Assembly (NCBI GenBank): GCA_016710965.1
Contig: JADJTW010000005.1
Location: 62,001 to 126,000, forward strand
Direction: 5' to 3'
From: Flavobacteriales bacterium
Lineage (GTDB): Bacteria > Bacteroidota > Bacteroidia > Flavobacteriales_F > PHOS-HE28
Length of the DNA stretch: 64,000 nt
This document shows positions 43,194 through 52,172 of the stretch, in pieces; positions within the stretch are counted from its first letter, which is position 1; each line of letters begins with the position of its first letter. The notes below the pieces were generated by a model. The model saw only the letters and a program-made list of their open reading frames with translations, was not told where the DNA came from and made no database searches. The translations under genes were made by a program, and so were the position numbers.

Positions 43194-46153
43194 ATGCTCA
43201 TCCGTACACTGGCCGCTCTTGCCTGCTGCTCCTCTGTCATAGCGATCTCTTCCGCTCAGGAGCGACGTGATCCGCATCAAGTCGACTACATCAAGGACAT
43301 CCGCAGTCTTCCCGATCCCGTCTGGCAGGCCGAATTGCGCGAGCGCGCCCCCTGGCGCACCTTCCTCGCCGCGCACCCGCTGTGGACGGTGGAATTCAAC
43401 GAAGGCACGGCCAAGCCGCGTCGGGCCTTCGGTCCTCCCATCGAAGTGGCTGGCAGTACTGCCGAGGAGAAGGCCACGAACTTCATCGCCACTGAGCTTG
43501 CTCGCTTCGGTGTGTCAGCGGACGAGTTGGTGCATCAGGTCACAGCGCCTGCGAAAACCTCACCTACGTGCATTTCGATCAATCCCATGCCAACATTCCG
43601 GTGTTGTTCGGCCGCGCCATGGTCAAGCTGGATGCTCAAGGACGCGTCATCGCTTTCGGCTCCGATGTGCATGGTGCCTTCCCCGCCGACCTGGAGCCTC
43701 TATTGAGCGCGGAACAAGCCGCCGCGATCGCCAGCGAGGGATTGGCCAACGTGAATACCATCGAACAGAAGGGAAGGAGGATCCTGCCGATCCCCCTTGG
43801 CCGTGAAATGGACTACCGTGCAGTGCATGAAGTGCTCGTGTTGAACACTCAATATGGTCGCCCCGGCCGTTACCAATGCTTCGTGGATGCGCGCTCAGGC
43901 GAGCTCCTCTACCGCCGCGACCTGGTGATGACCGAGCATCATCCCGGCGGCGATGGCAACGATGACGACGCCGCTGATGTGCAAGTGAACGGCAACGTGC
44001 ATCTCGATGGCGCAACGGTCCCCACGGAAGTCGTGGGCCTCCCCGACCTGCGCGTGACCATCAACGGCAACTTCCTCTTCACCGACGATTCAGGCTTCCT
44101 GCCCAGCGGCATCACGGGACCGGTGAGCGCACAGTTCCAGTTGCGCGGTCGCTGGAGCAATACCATGACCGGCGGCACCACGCCATCGTTCACGACCACC
44201 ATCAACGAAGGCTCGAACACGGTGAGCTTCGATGCAGCCGCGAACGTCAAGCAGCGCACGGCCTACCACAGTGTCAGCAACATCCACAACCATTGCAACG
44301 CCGTACTGCCGGGATTCACCGGAATGGACCAGGTGCTGCCCACCTATGTGGATGTGACCGGCGACACCTGCAATGCATACTACGACGGCGCCTCCATCAA
44401 CTTCTACGCGCAGAGCACCACTTGCCGCGCGCTCTCGCTCTATGCCGACGTGGTGTACCACGAGTACGGGCACGGGATCAACAGCACTTATTACCAGAGC
44501 CTCGGCGGCAACTTCAGCAACGGTGCCATGAACGAGGCCTACGCCGATGTGTGGGCCATCACCCTCACCGAGAACCCGGTGATGACGCTCGGCTACCAGT
44601 TCGGTTTCCCCAATTCCTTCATCCGTCGGTACGACATCAACCCGCATGTGTACCCGGTGGACATCACCGGCGAAGTGCATCGCGATGGCGAGATCATCGC
44701 AGGTGCCTGGTGGGATACGTATCGTCTACTCAACTGGAACATGCCGCTCACCCTTGATCTCTTCGCTGCGGCCTTCCCCGGCATGCAGGCCGAAACGCCC
44801 AGCGGCCAGGAGGGACAGGCTTACCGAGACGTTCTCCTTGATGTTCTGCAAGCCGATGACACCGACGGGAACCTCACCAACGGAACGCCCAACGGGCTTG
44901 CCATCGCCGAAGCATTCGCCATCCACGGCATCACCCTGCTGAGCAACGCGCAGTTCAACCACACGCCCGTGCTCAGCGCGCTCGAGGGCAACACCATTCC
45001 CATCAACAGCACGCTCACTCTCACGTTCCCGTTCAATACGTACGTGGAAAGCGCCGAACTGCATTACAAGGTGTCCAATTCGCAGCCTTGGGTCACCGTC
45101 CCGCTCAATATCAATGGCTCGAATTACACGGCGCAGATCCCCGGTCAACCCGGCGGTGCCATCGTCTCGTATTATCTCACGCTGAACGACATCTTCGGCA
45201 CCACAAGTTCCGTGACACCCAGCGGTGCGCAGTTCTATGATCAAGGCTATCTGCCCAACTACATCCTCGTTGGGTTCAGCCTGATGGCCACAGAGGACGG
45301 CGACGACAACAGCCAACTGGGCAATTGGACTACCATGCCGCAGGGCAACGCCACCACCGGGCAATGGGAGTACGGCGTGCTCATCGGCTCGTATAGCACA
45401 CCTGGGGATCCCAGCACCATCGTGCAACCCGCGCAGCAGCACACGCCGGGCGGAGCGTTATGCTGGTACACTGGCAACGCGCCGGGCACCACCTCCGGCA
45501 TCGGCACCAACGATGTGGATGGCGGCAGCACCATCTTGCAAAGCGATCCCATCAACCTCACCGGCTACACCAACCCGGCATTCACCTATTGGCGTTGGTA
45601 CAGCAACAACACCGGCGCGAACCCCAGCGCCGACTGGTGGCAGGTGCAGATCAGCAACAACAATGGAAGCACGTGGGTGAAGGTGGAGGACACGAAGAGC
45701 AGCGATCGCAGCTGGAGGCGCAAGGCTTTCCGTGTGCAGGAGTACGTGGCCCCAACAGCCAATGTGCGACTGCGCTTCATCGCCAGCGACAGCATCCGGC
45801 CGAACGTGCAGAGCAATGGCGGTAGCCTTGTCGAAGGCGCCCTTGACGACATCCAATTGTGGAACGGCGCGTTCAATACGCTCAGCGTCGAGGAGCGGAT
45901 CGATCCGATCGCCATGCTCTATCCCAGTCCGGCCGACCACGAAGTGTATGTGCTGCTGGCGCCGATAGAATTGCGTGGCCTGCGCTTCGAGGTGACCGAC
46001 ATGGCAGGTCGCACGGTGGTGCGTCCGGCGTCCAATGCTGCGGCCGGCCAGTTGCGCACCATCGACGTTACCGACCTGGCCGATGGGCACTACATGTTGC
46101 GCATGCTCTGGGAGGGTGGCCGCACAGAGCGTCGCTTCAGCGTGATGCATTGA
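43194..46153 (+). CDS. Secreted M36-like metallopeptidase with T9SS type A domain (one-base frameshift)
   Basis: About 986 residues if one missing base near 43553-43557 is restored (GCGAAAAC instead of GCGGAAAAC would give APAENLTYVHFDQ). The first frame stops at 43706; the second continues to 46153. Signal peptide LIRTLAALACCSSVIAISSAQ, then an FTP/PepSY propeptide (ENLTYVHFDQSHANIPVLFG), a catalytic domain with YHEYGHGINS (HExxH) and NEAYADVWAITL (third ligand Glu), an Fn3-like and a jelly-roll-like region, and the sorting domain (LYPSPADHEVYVLL ... LADGHYMLRM). Surface or secreted protease. Confidence 0.88.
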
Positions 46154-46169
46154 TCCGACGATGACTTGC

Positions 46170-46206
46170 GCGAAGGCCCGACCGTTGAGGCCGGGCCTTC
46201 GCTTTT
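46170..46206 (+). terminator. Rho-independent terminator
   Basis: GCGAAGGCCCG and CGGGCCTTCGC form a perfect 11-bp stem with an 11-nt loop and a TTTT tail, 16 nt after the M36-like gene. It also ends the convergent LamG gene region. Confidence 0.88.
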
Positions 46207-47126
46207 CAAGGCACCGCCAGACGCACGGTTTTCCGCTCGTCCCGTCCCTGGAGGCAGACCAGGTACAAGCCTGCGGAAAGTTGCGGCAGCTCCAGGGTGG
46301 AATTGGCCCGGCTCCGGTCGATGATGTTCCGGCCCATGTTGTCTGTGATGGTCATGCGTTCGAACTTCGATGCCAGGGTCGCCAGTGATGCGGGCTCGCA
46401 AGCCATATCGCTTTCGCTGATGCCGGTGGTGAAGGTCTCGAAGAGGATGTCGAGGATCTCCGCATCAGCGAGCGCCGCATTGTAGATCCGTACATCGTCG
46501 ATCCAGCCGCTGAATGGCTCGGTGCCGCTGCTGGTGGCGCCCAGCGATGCCGGCGCCTGCGGATGGTAGCCGATGCTGCCGCTCTTGGCACCGCTGGCCA
46601 TCAGCGAGCCGTTTGTGTATAAGCGCATCTCGGCTCCATCGTATACCGCCACCATGTGGTACCATGTTCCGCCGAACAGGGAGGATGGCGGCGTGCTCAC
46701 TTCGGAAGTGGTGCCTGCTGCCTTCAGCCTGAAGCGAAGAGCTGTGCCATTGATGAGCGCGATGGACCACACATGGTCCTGCATGGTCGGTCCCACGGTC
46801 TTGGCGATGAGCGTGCGTTCCATGCCGGTGACGAAGTCGGGTTTGATCCACAGTGAGATGCTGATGGCACCACCGCCGTTCGTGAGATCGCATGTGCCCA
46901 GCACGATCCGGTCGTCCACGCCATCGAAACGCGCGGCGCCTTGGTGATGGCCACCAGTGGGGTCCCATTGCGTGCCGCCGACGAGCGTTCCGTTGGAGCC
47001 GCTCTCCGATTCCACCGCTATGGTGCCGCTGGTACCATCGAGCTTCCAGTAGAAGACGGGTGATGGCTGTGCGTAAGCGTAGGAGGTGCTTGCGAGCAAG
47101 CCGAAGCAGAGTAGGAGGCGTGCCAT
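46206..47126 (-). CDS. Secreted LamG-domain protein with T9SS type A sorting domain
   Basis: 306 residues from the ATG at 47126 (MARLLLCFGLLASTSYAYAQ; an ATG 8 codons upstream is less likely). The body is one concanavalin-like LamG jelly roll: VFYWKLDGTSGTIAVESESG, GAARFDGVDDRIVLGTCDL, ISISLWIKPDFVTGMERTL, WYHMVAVYDGAEMRLYTNGSL, FSGWIDDVRIYNAALADAEI. The C-terminus (FERMTITDNMGRNIIDRS ... LSAGLYLVCLQGR) is a type A domain. Probably binds glycans at the cell surface. Confidence 0.9.
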   Translation of the reverse strand: MARLLLCFGLLASTSYAYAQPSPVFYWKLDGTSGTIAVESESGSNGTLVGGTQWDPTGGHHQGAARFDGVDDRIVLGTCDLTNGGGAISISLWIKPDFVTGMERTLIAKTVGPTMQDHVWSIALINGTALRFRLKAAGTTSEVSTPPSSLFGGTWYHMVAVYDGAEMRLYTNGSLMASGAKSGSIGYHPQAPASLGATSSGTEPFSGWIDDVRIYNAALADAEILDILFETFTTGISESDMACEPASLATLASKFERMTITDNMGRNIIDRSRANSTLELPQLSAGLYLVCLQGRDERKTVRLAVP

Positions 47127-47231
47127 GGTTGCCGGGTTTGAGCACAGCAACGGCCGCGACGGGCGCGGGTTCCAGCCATTCGACGGAGGTGGATGCCGCA
47201 GCCCACGATCGGGCCTTGGCCTTCGGTGGAG

Positions 47232-48472
47232 CTAGAGGAAAGCCTGGTCTAGCGCGTGGCACTCGGCCAGCGCAGCATAGGCTGTGCGCAGCTTCTCGGT
47301 ACTTGGCCTGGCGCCTATGCGTGCCATGATCCGGGAGGCTAGGCAACCGTGCTCCAGGATATGGTCGAGCCAGGTGCGTGCCGCCGGTCCGAGTTCACTG
47401 TACAGATCAACGAACAAGTGCTGCCACAGCTTCAGCGCAGGCATGCTGTCCTGTTGAAGAAGGCCGAACATCAGAAGATAGTCGCGGTTGCTGATGATGG
47501 CCCGGTCGCCGTGCCTGATCGTGTCCAGCAGGATCGCATCGAGGTCCTCGGCGCTCCACGCGCGCTGCAGATAGGTGCTCGCCCACCGTCCACCGACAAG
47601 CGCCTTCAGCACTGCGATGATGAGTTCCACGATGGCCATGTTGGCCGATGGGCATTCCTGTGCATCGATGACGTGCAACGTGAGCGTGCCGCGGTCGAAG
47701 TTGACCGTGACCCCGCGCGCGTTCATCTCCTGGGGATCGAGGATCCCGTTCGGGTCATGCGGGCCAAGGGCTTGCGCAATGGGACCGAGAATCGCGCGAT
47801 CGTACTCCTCAGGCTCGAAGATGGCTTCGGGAACAAGGCTACCGCCCATCAGTTCGGGGAGGCGATCGCTGGCATGCTTTCGCGCATCGAGCCTTGATGA
47901 ATGGTAGCCCGTGCTTCGGCCCTCGTGGATGGGCGATGAAGCTGCGAGCGCCGGGATCAACGGCATGAGCAACCGCAAGGCCGCGTGCGCCTTGTTGAAC
48001 TCGGCCGCCTTGTCGAAATGCACGTCGAGCCGCAAGGCCAGGTCGTTGCTCCAGGCGTGCCCACGTTTGTCGAAGAGCGATGCACGGATAGCATGCGCTT
48101 CGATCGGAATACTGGCGACATGAGCACCGGCGCGTGAGGGCACGTAGAACGGATGCGCGCCGCCCGGAAGCAGTATCGCCCGATGCGGATCGAGAACCTG
48201 TTGCACCGACTCGGAAAGGATCGAGAATTTGCGGGCCCACTTCGAGGCTTGCGCATCACCTTGTTCCCGCGGAAGGTGATGGTATGCGCAGCCATGCCTG
48301 CCGTGGCCTCGACGTCGTGGCGTTCGCCCTCGCTCGTTGGCAGGGCCTGCAGAGCGGACAAAACTGCCTCACCGAGAGGCAGGATCTCCAGGTCTTCACT
48401 GCGTGCGATGGCGTGCTCCACCGAGAGGCCGAAGGCAGAGAACAGGGGATATCGGCGTTTGCGTGGGGGCAT
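47232..48472 (-). CDS. Glutamate-cysteine ligase family (GCS2) carboxylate-amine ligase (one-base frameshift)
   Basis: About 413 residues after restoring one base near 48235-48250. The upstream frame starts at the ATG at 48472 (MPPRKRRYPLFSAFGLSVEHAIA, the FGxExE start of GCS2) and the downstream frame has LDPHRAILLPGGAHPF, AHAALRLLMPLIPALAASSPIHEGRSTG, EPEEYDRAILGPIAQALGPHDPNGIL, NARGVTVNFDRGTLTLHVID and ECPSANMAIVELIIAVLKALV, typical of YbdK-like ligases. These join an amino acid to a carboxylate with ATP; substrates of this subgroup are uncertain. If the frameshift is real it is a pseudogene. Confidence 0.8.
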
Positions 48473-48548
48473 AGGTCGAGGCCAAAGGTCGTTCACGGCC
48501 CCGGGATCGCCCCACCTCCCTAATTTGGCCGGGTCCATTCCCGCGACC

Positions 48549-51518
48549 ATGCGCTCCATCCTTTACGCTGCCTGCACCTTCCTGCCTATGATCTCCTTCG
48601 CGCAGGCCGGTCCTGGCCGCGTGGCGGATCGGATCCAGGACCGGAGGGCCGCAGGCAGCAGCTTCCTCCCGGTGCAACTGTTCCAGTCCGTAACGGCATC
48701 GCCTGTTACCGATGCGCTTTGGAATGCCGCCTGCACCCAGGCCAGTGTGTTGCGCTACAACACGGTTGCGGGCAATGCCCTGCTCCGCGATCGCACGCCC
48801 TTCATCGCGGTGGAAGTGTCGGATGCGCAAGGCGCTCAGGTGCTCGACCTCGAGCGCGTCGACATCACGTCGCAAGGATTCGGTGTACGGCTCGCAAGCA
48901 CCAATGCTTTGACCGAAGTGCCTGGCGGTGTCCACTATCGTGGCGTGGTGCGTGGAATGCCCGGCTCGGTGGTAGCGCTCAGCGTCTTCGAGAAGGAGGT
49001 GATGGCCTTGATCGCCGATGCCGATGACGAACGGGTGATCGGGCGATTCGAAGGCGACATCGAAGGCTTGCATGCGTACTACCGTGAAAGCGACTTGCGC
49101 GCGACCATCAGCACCGCATGCGCCACCGTCGATGAAGGCGGCACCAACCTCGATCGCTTTCCGCGCCAGGGCGGGTCCACCAAGACGATCCGCTGCGTAC
49201 ACGTCTATTGGGAAGCAGCGAATGATATCTACCTGAACAAAGGCAGTATCGCCAATGTCACCAGCTACCTCACCGGGCTCTTCAACCAAATGGCCACGCT
49301 GTACGCCAACGATGGCGTGCAAGTCTTGCTGAACGAGATCTATGTATGGGATGTCGCCAGCCCGTACAACGGCACCAGCAGCTCATCGCGCCTCAGCCAG
49401 TTCGGCACCACGCGCACCAGTTTCAATGGCGAACTGGCCCACTTGCTGGACTATGGTGGATACGGCGGCGTGGCCTGGTTGAACACCCTTTGCGGCGGCA
49501 CCAGCAGCCGCATGGCATACAGTGGCATCAGCAGCAGCTTCAACAACGTGCCCACCTACAGCTGGAGCGTGATGGTAGTAGCCCATGAGACCGGGCACAA
49601 CATGGGCAGCTCGCATACCCATGCCTGCGCGTGGAATGGCAACAACACTGCAATTGATGGTTGCGGCCCCACCGCTGGCTACAGCGAAGGCGCTTGCCCG
49701 AATGCCGGGCTTCCTGCCGGAGGCGGCACCATCATGAGCTATTGCCATCTGATCGGCGGCACGGGCATCAACCTTTCGTTCGGCTTCGGTCCGCAACCCG
49801 CATTGCGCATTCGCGAACGGGTGAATGCCGGCTCGTGCCTTCTGCAATGCGGCAGCAGCTGCGATGCGCCCACACCGCTCACGGTAACCAACCTGAACGC
49901 GACCAGCGCCACGCTCAATTGGAGCAACTACGGCGTGTTGAGCTACACCCTGCGCTGGAAGCTGGTGAGCAGTGGCACCTGGAACACCATCACCGGCCTG
50001 ACCGCCACCAGTTATGCGCTCACGGGCCTCACGCTATCCGAGAACTACGAGTACCAGGTGCTCAGCGTTTGCGCTGCGGGCAGCAGTACCTACAGTGCCA
50101 GCAAGACCTTCACCACACCGGTGCCCTGCCCCGATAGCAGCGAGCCCAACAACACCACGGGCACGGCGGCGCTCCTCACCCTGCCCACTTCGGTGAACGC
50201 GCTCATCGCCAGCAGCAGCGACGTAGACTATTACCGTTTCGTGCTCAGCGCCACGAGCAACGTGAACCTCTCCCTCAGCAACCTCCCAGCGGACTACGAC
50301 CTGCGCCTCTTGAACAGCGGTGGCACCCAGATCGCCATCAGTTCGAACGGCGGCAGCTCATCCGAATCGATCAGTTACGCGAATGCGACGGCCGGCACTT
50401 ACTTCATACACGTCTACGGCTATCAGAACGTATTCAGCACGGTGCAGTGCTACCTGCTCAACGCGAGCGCGTACGTCACTGCGTGCAACATACCGCAGGG
50501 GCTGTCGAGCAACACCATCACCTACAACAGCGCCAACATCACTTGGTCAGCGCCTGGCGGAGGAACAGGTTCCACCTTCGACCTGCGTTGGAAACCCACC
50601 AGCAGCGGCACGTGGACCAATGTGAACGGACTAGCCGCATCGCCATACGCGCTTGGCGGTCTAACGCAGCTCACCAGCTACGATGTGCAAGTGCGCGCTG
50701 TTTGCGGCGGAGTGCAGGGTACCGTGAGCGAGTACAGCACCACGCACAGCTTCACCACGTTGCAGGCACCCTGCGATGTGATCCCGCGCAGCGTGGTTGC
50801 CGCTCGTGTCTTCCTCGACGGCGCATATCGCACAGCTACCGGCCTCATGAGTGATTCGCTACGCGTGCTGGGCTTGGTGCCGCTCACCGAGCCATATTCC
50901 GCCATGGGCCGCACCATTGCCGGACCCACGACGACCACAGCGCTCGTGCTCGCCACCACGGGCAACAACGCGGTGGTGGATTGGGTGATGGTGGAACTGC
51001 GCTCCACCGCCAACCCCGCCACCATCCTCGAAACACGCGTGGGTCTCGTGCAGCGCGATGGCGATGTGGTGGCGCCCGACGGCAGCTCGCCGCTGGGTTT
51101 CTGTCCCGATGCCGGCAATTATCGTGTTGCCGTGCGCCACCGCAACCACCTCGGGTGCATGACCGGCGCCAATATCGCCTTGAACGGTACTGCCACCGCC
51201 GTGGACTTCACCCTGACGGCATTGCTCACCTACGGCAGCGGTGCCCGCAAGAGCAACAGCGGCATCATGGCGCTTTGGAGCGGCAACGTGGATCCCAACA
51301 ACGAGCTCAAGTACACCGGCCAGTTCAACGACCGCGACCCGATCCTCACCGCCATCGGCGGCAGCGTGCCCACCCTCACCGCTAGCGGCTATCTGCTTAG
51401 TGACGTGACCATGGACGGCATTGTGCGATATGTGGGTGCCAACAACGACCGGGATCCCATCCTCAGCAACATCGGCGGCAGTGTGCCTACGGTGGTGATG
51501 GGGGAGCAGTTGCCGTAG
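48549..51518 (+). CDS. Secreted M12-like metzincin with Fn3 and pre-peptidase domains and a repeated C-terminal module
   Basis: 989 residues from the ATG at 48549 (SILYAACTFLPMISFAQ signal peptide). A prodomain region precedes a reprolysin-type catalytic domain with VVAHETGHNMGSSHTH (His346, Glu347, His350, His356) and the Met-turn GTIMSYCH. Two Fn3 domains flank a pre-peptidase C-terminal domain (DSSEPNNTTGTAALLTL ... SSDVDYYRFVLS). The last 240 residues (RVFLDGAY ... TEPYSAMG ... AVRHRNHLGCMTG) end in two copies of a motif containing NDRDPIL and finish VMGEQLP. No classic T9SS domain is visible. TAATTTGG at 48521-48528 may be its promoter. Confidence 0.9.
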   Translation: MRSILYAACTFLPMISFAQAGPGRVADRIQDRRAAGSSFLPVQLFQSVTASPVTDALWNAACTQASVLRYNTVAGNALLRDRTPFIAVEVSDAQGAQVLDLERVDITSQGFGVRLASTNALTEVPGGVHYRGVVRGMPGSVVALSVFEKEVMALIADADDERVIGRFEGDIEGLHAYYRESDLRATISTACATVDEGGTNLDRFPRQGGSTKTIRCVHVYWEAANDIYLNKGSIANVTSYLTGLFNQMATLYANDGVQVLLNEIYVWDVASPYNGTSSSSRLSQFGTTRTSFNGELAHLLDYGGYGGVAWLNTLCGGTSSRMAYSGISSSFNNVPTYSWSVMVVAHETGHNMGSSHTHACAWNGNNTAIDGCGPTAGYSEGACPNAGLPAGGGTIMSYCHLIGGTGINLSFGFGPQPALRIRERVNAGSCLLQCGSSCDAPTPLTVTNLNATSATLNWSNYGVLSYTLRWKLVSSGTWNTITGLTATSYALTGLTLSENYEYQVLSVCAAGSSTYSASKTFTTPVPCPDSSEPNNTTGTAALLTLPTSVNALIASSSDVDYYRFVLSATSNVNLSLSNLPADYDLRLLNSGGTQIAISSNGGSSSESISYANATAGTYFIHVYGYQNVFSTVQCYLLNASAYVTACNIPQGLSSNTITYNSANITWSAPGGGTGSTFDLRWKPTSSGTWTNVNGLAASPYALGGLTQLTSYDVQVRAVCGGVQGTVSEYSTTHSFTTLQAPCDVIPRSVVAARVFLDGAYRTATGLMSDSLRVLGLVPLTEPYSAMGRTIAGPTTTTALVLATTGNNAVVDWVMVELRSTANPATILETRVGLVQRDGDVVAPDGSSPLGFCPDAGNYRVAVRHRNHLGCMTGANIALNGTATAVDFTLTALLTYGSGARKSNSGIMALWSGNVDPNNELKYTGQFNDRDPILTAIGGSVPTLTASGYLLSDVTMDGIVRYVGANNDRDPILSNIGGSVPTVVMGEQLP

Positions 51519-52040
51519 GGGGGGGGGGGGGCGGGGGCCTTTTCGCCCCCCGGCGCCCCCCCGCGGGGGGGGCCCCCCGGGGGGGGGGGGGGGGCGGGGG
51601 GGGGCGGGGGGCGCGGCGGGGGGCGGGACCTTTACAGGGGCAGGGGGGCCCCCCGCCCGGGGGGGGGGGCGGGGCGGCGGGGGGGGGGGGGCCGGGGGCG
51701 GGGGCGGGGGGGCCGCCGCCGCCGGCCGGCGGCCGCGCCAGGGGGCGGTTCCCCCCCCCCCCGGGGGGGATCCCGGGGGGGGGGGGGGCAGGAGCGGGGG
51801 GACGAGGGGGGGGACGGGCGACGGCAACGGGGGTTGCCCGGGGGGGGGCGGGGGCGGGCGCGGGGCCGGGGGGAGGGGGAACAACCGCAAACAGCCGGGG
51901 CTTGGCCCGGTTTTTACCCCCCCATTTGAAATTATCGTTTTTTTTGGGGGGCGGTCCGGGGGGGGGCCGGACGAAGAGCTTCCGGGGCGGCGGGCCCGGG
52001 GGCGAAAGGGGGCGGGGGGGCGGGCGAGGGGGGAACGTGC
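51519..52040. other. Extreme G/C homopolymer block, probable bad sequence
   Basis: Over about 520 nt the plus strand is mostly G-runs up to 13 nt, alternating with short C-runs, unlike anything else in the window. Only 51880-51960 looks ordinary, with a terminator-like hairpin. The open frames across it are poly-Pro/poly-Gly and not genes. The block lies exactly between the stop of the metzincin gene and the parE promoter region. Confidence 0.8.
51895..51915 (+). terminator. Possible terminator of the metzincin gene inside the G/C block
   Basis: CCGGG-GCTTGG-CCCGG followed by TTTTT. The surrounding homopolymers make exact pairing uncertain. Confidence 0.4.
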
Positions 52041-52115
52041 GGACCCTGTTCAAAACCCCGATCGATCGTTCATAACGGGAGTTTTCCACGATCCAAGGCC
52101 GGATCGGTGCCGGGC

Positions 52116-52123
52116 TAACTTCG
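52116..52123 (+). promoter_or_regulatory. Candidate -7 element (TAACTTCG) for parE
   Basis: TAnnTTCG, 49 nt before the parE ATG at 52173. Confidence 0.4.
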
Positions 52124-52172
52124 GCCCATCGGCTGGAACCCTTGCCAATACTGAGGTTCCGCACGGAACGAC

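Noticed and set aside
43568..46153. Independent gene starting at GTG 43568
   Set aside because: It begins in mid-propeptide without a signal peptide; it is the continuation of the gene at 43194 across a frameshift.
50859..51890. 343-residue minus-strand open frame with poly-proline start
   Set aside because: Built from the G/C homopolymer block and antisense of the metzincin gene.
51487..52164. 225-residue proline-rich minus-strand open frame
   Set aside because: Pure product of the homopolymer block.
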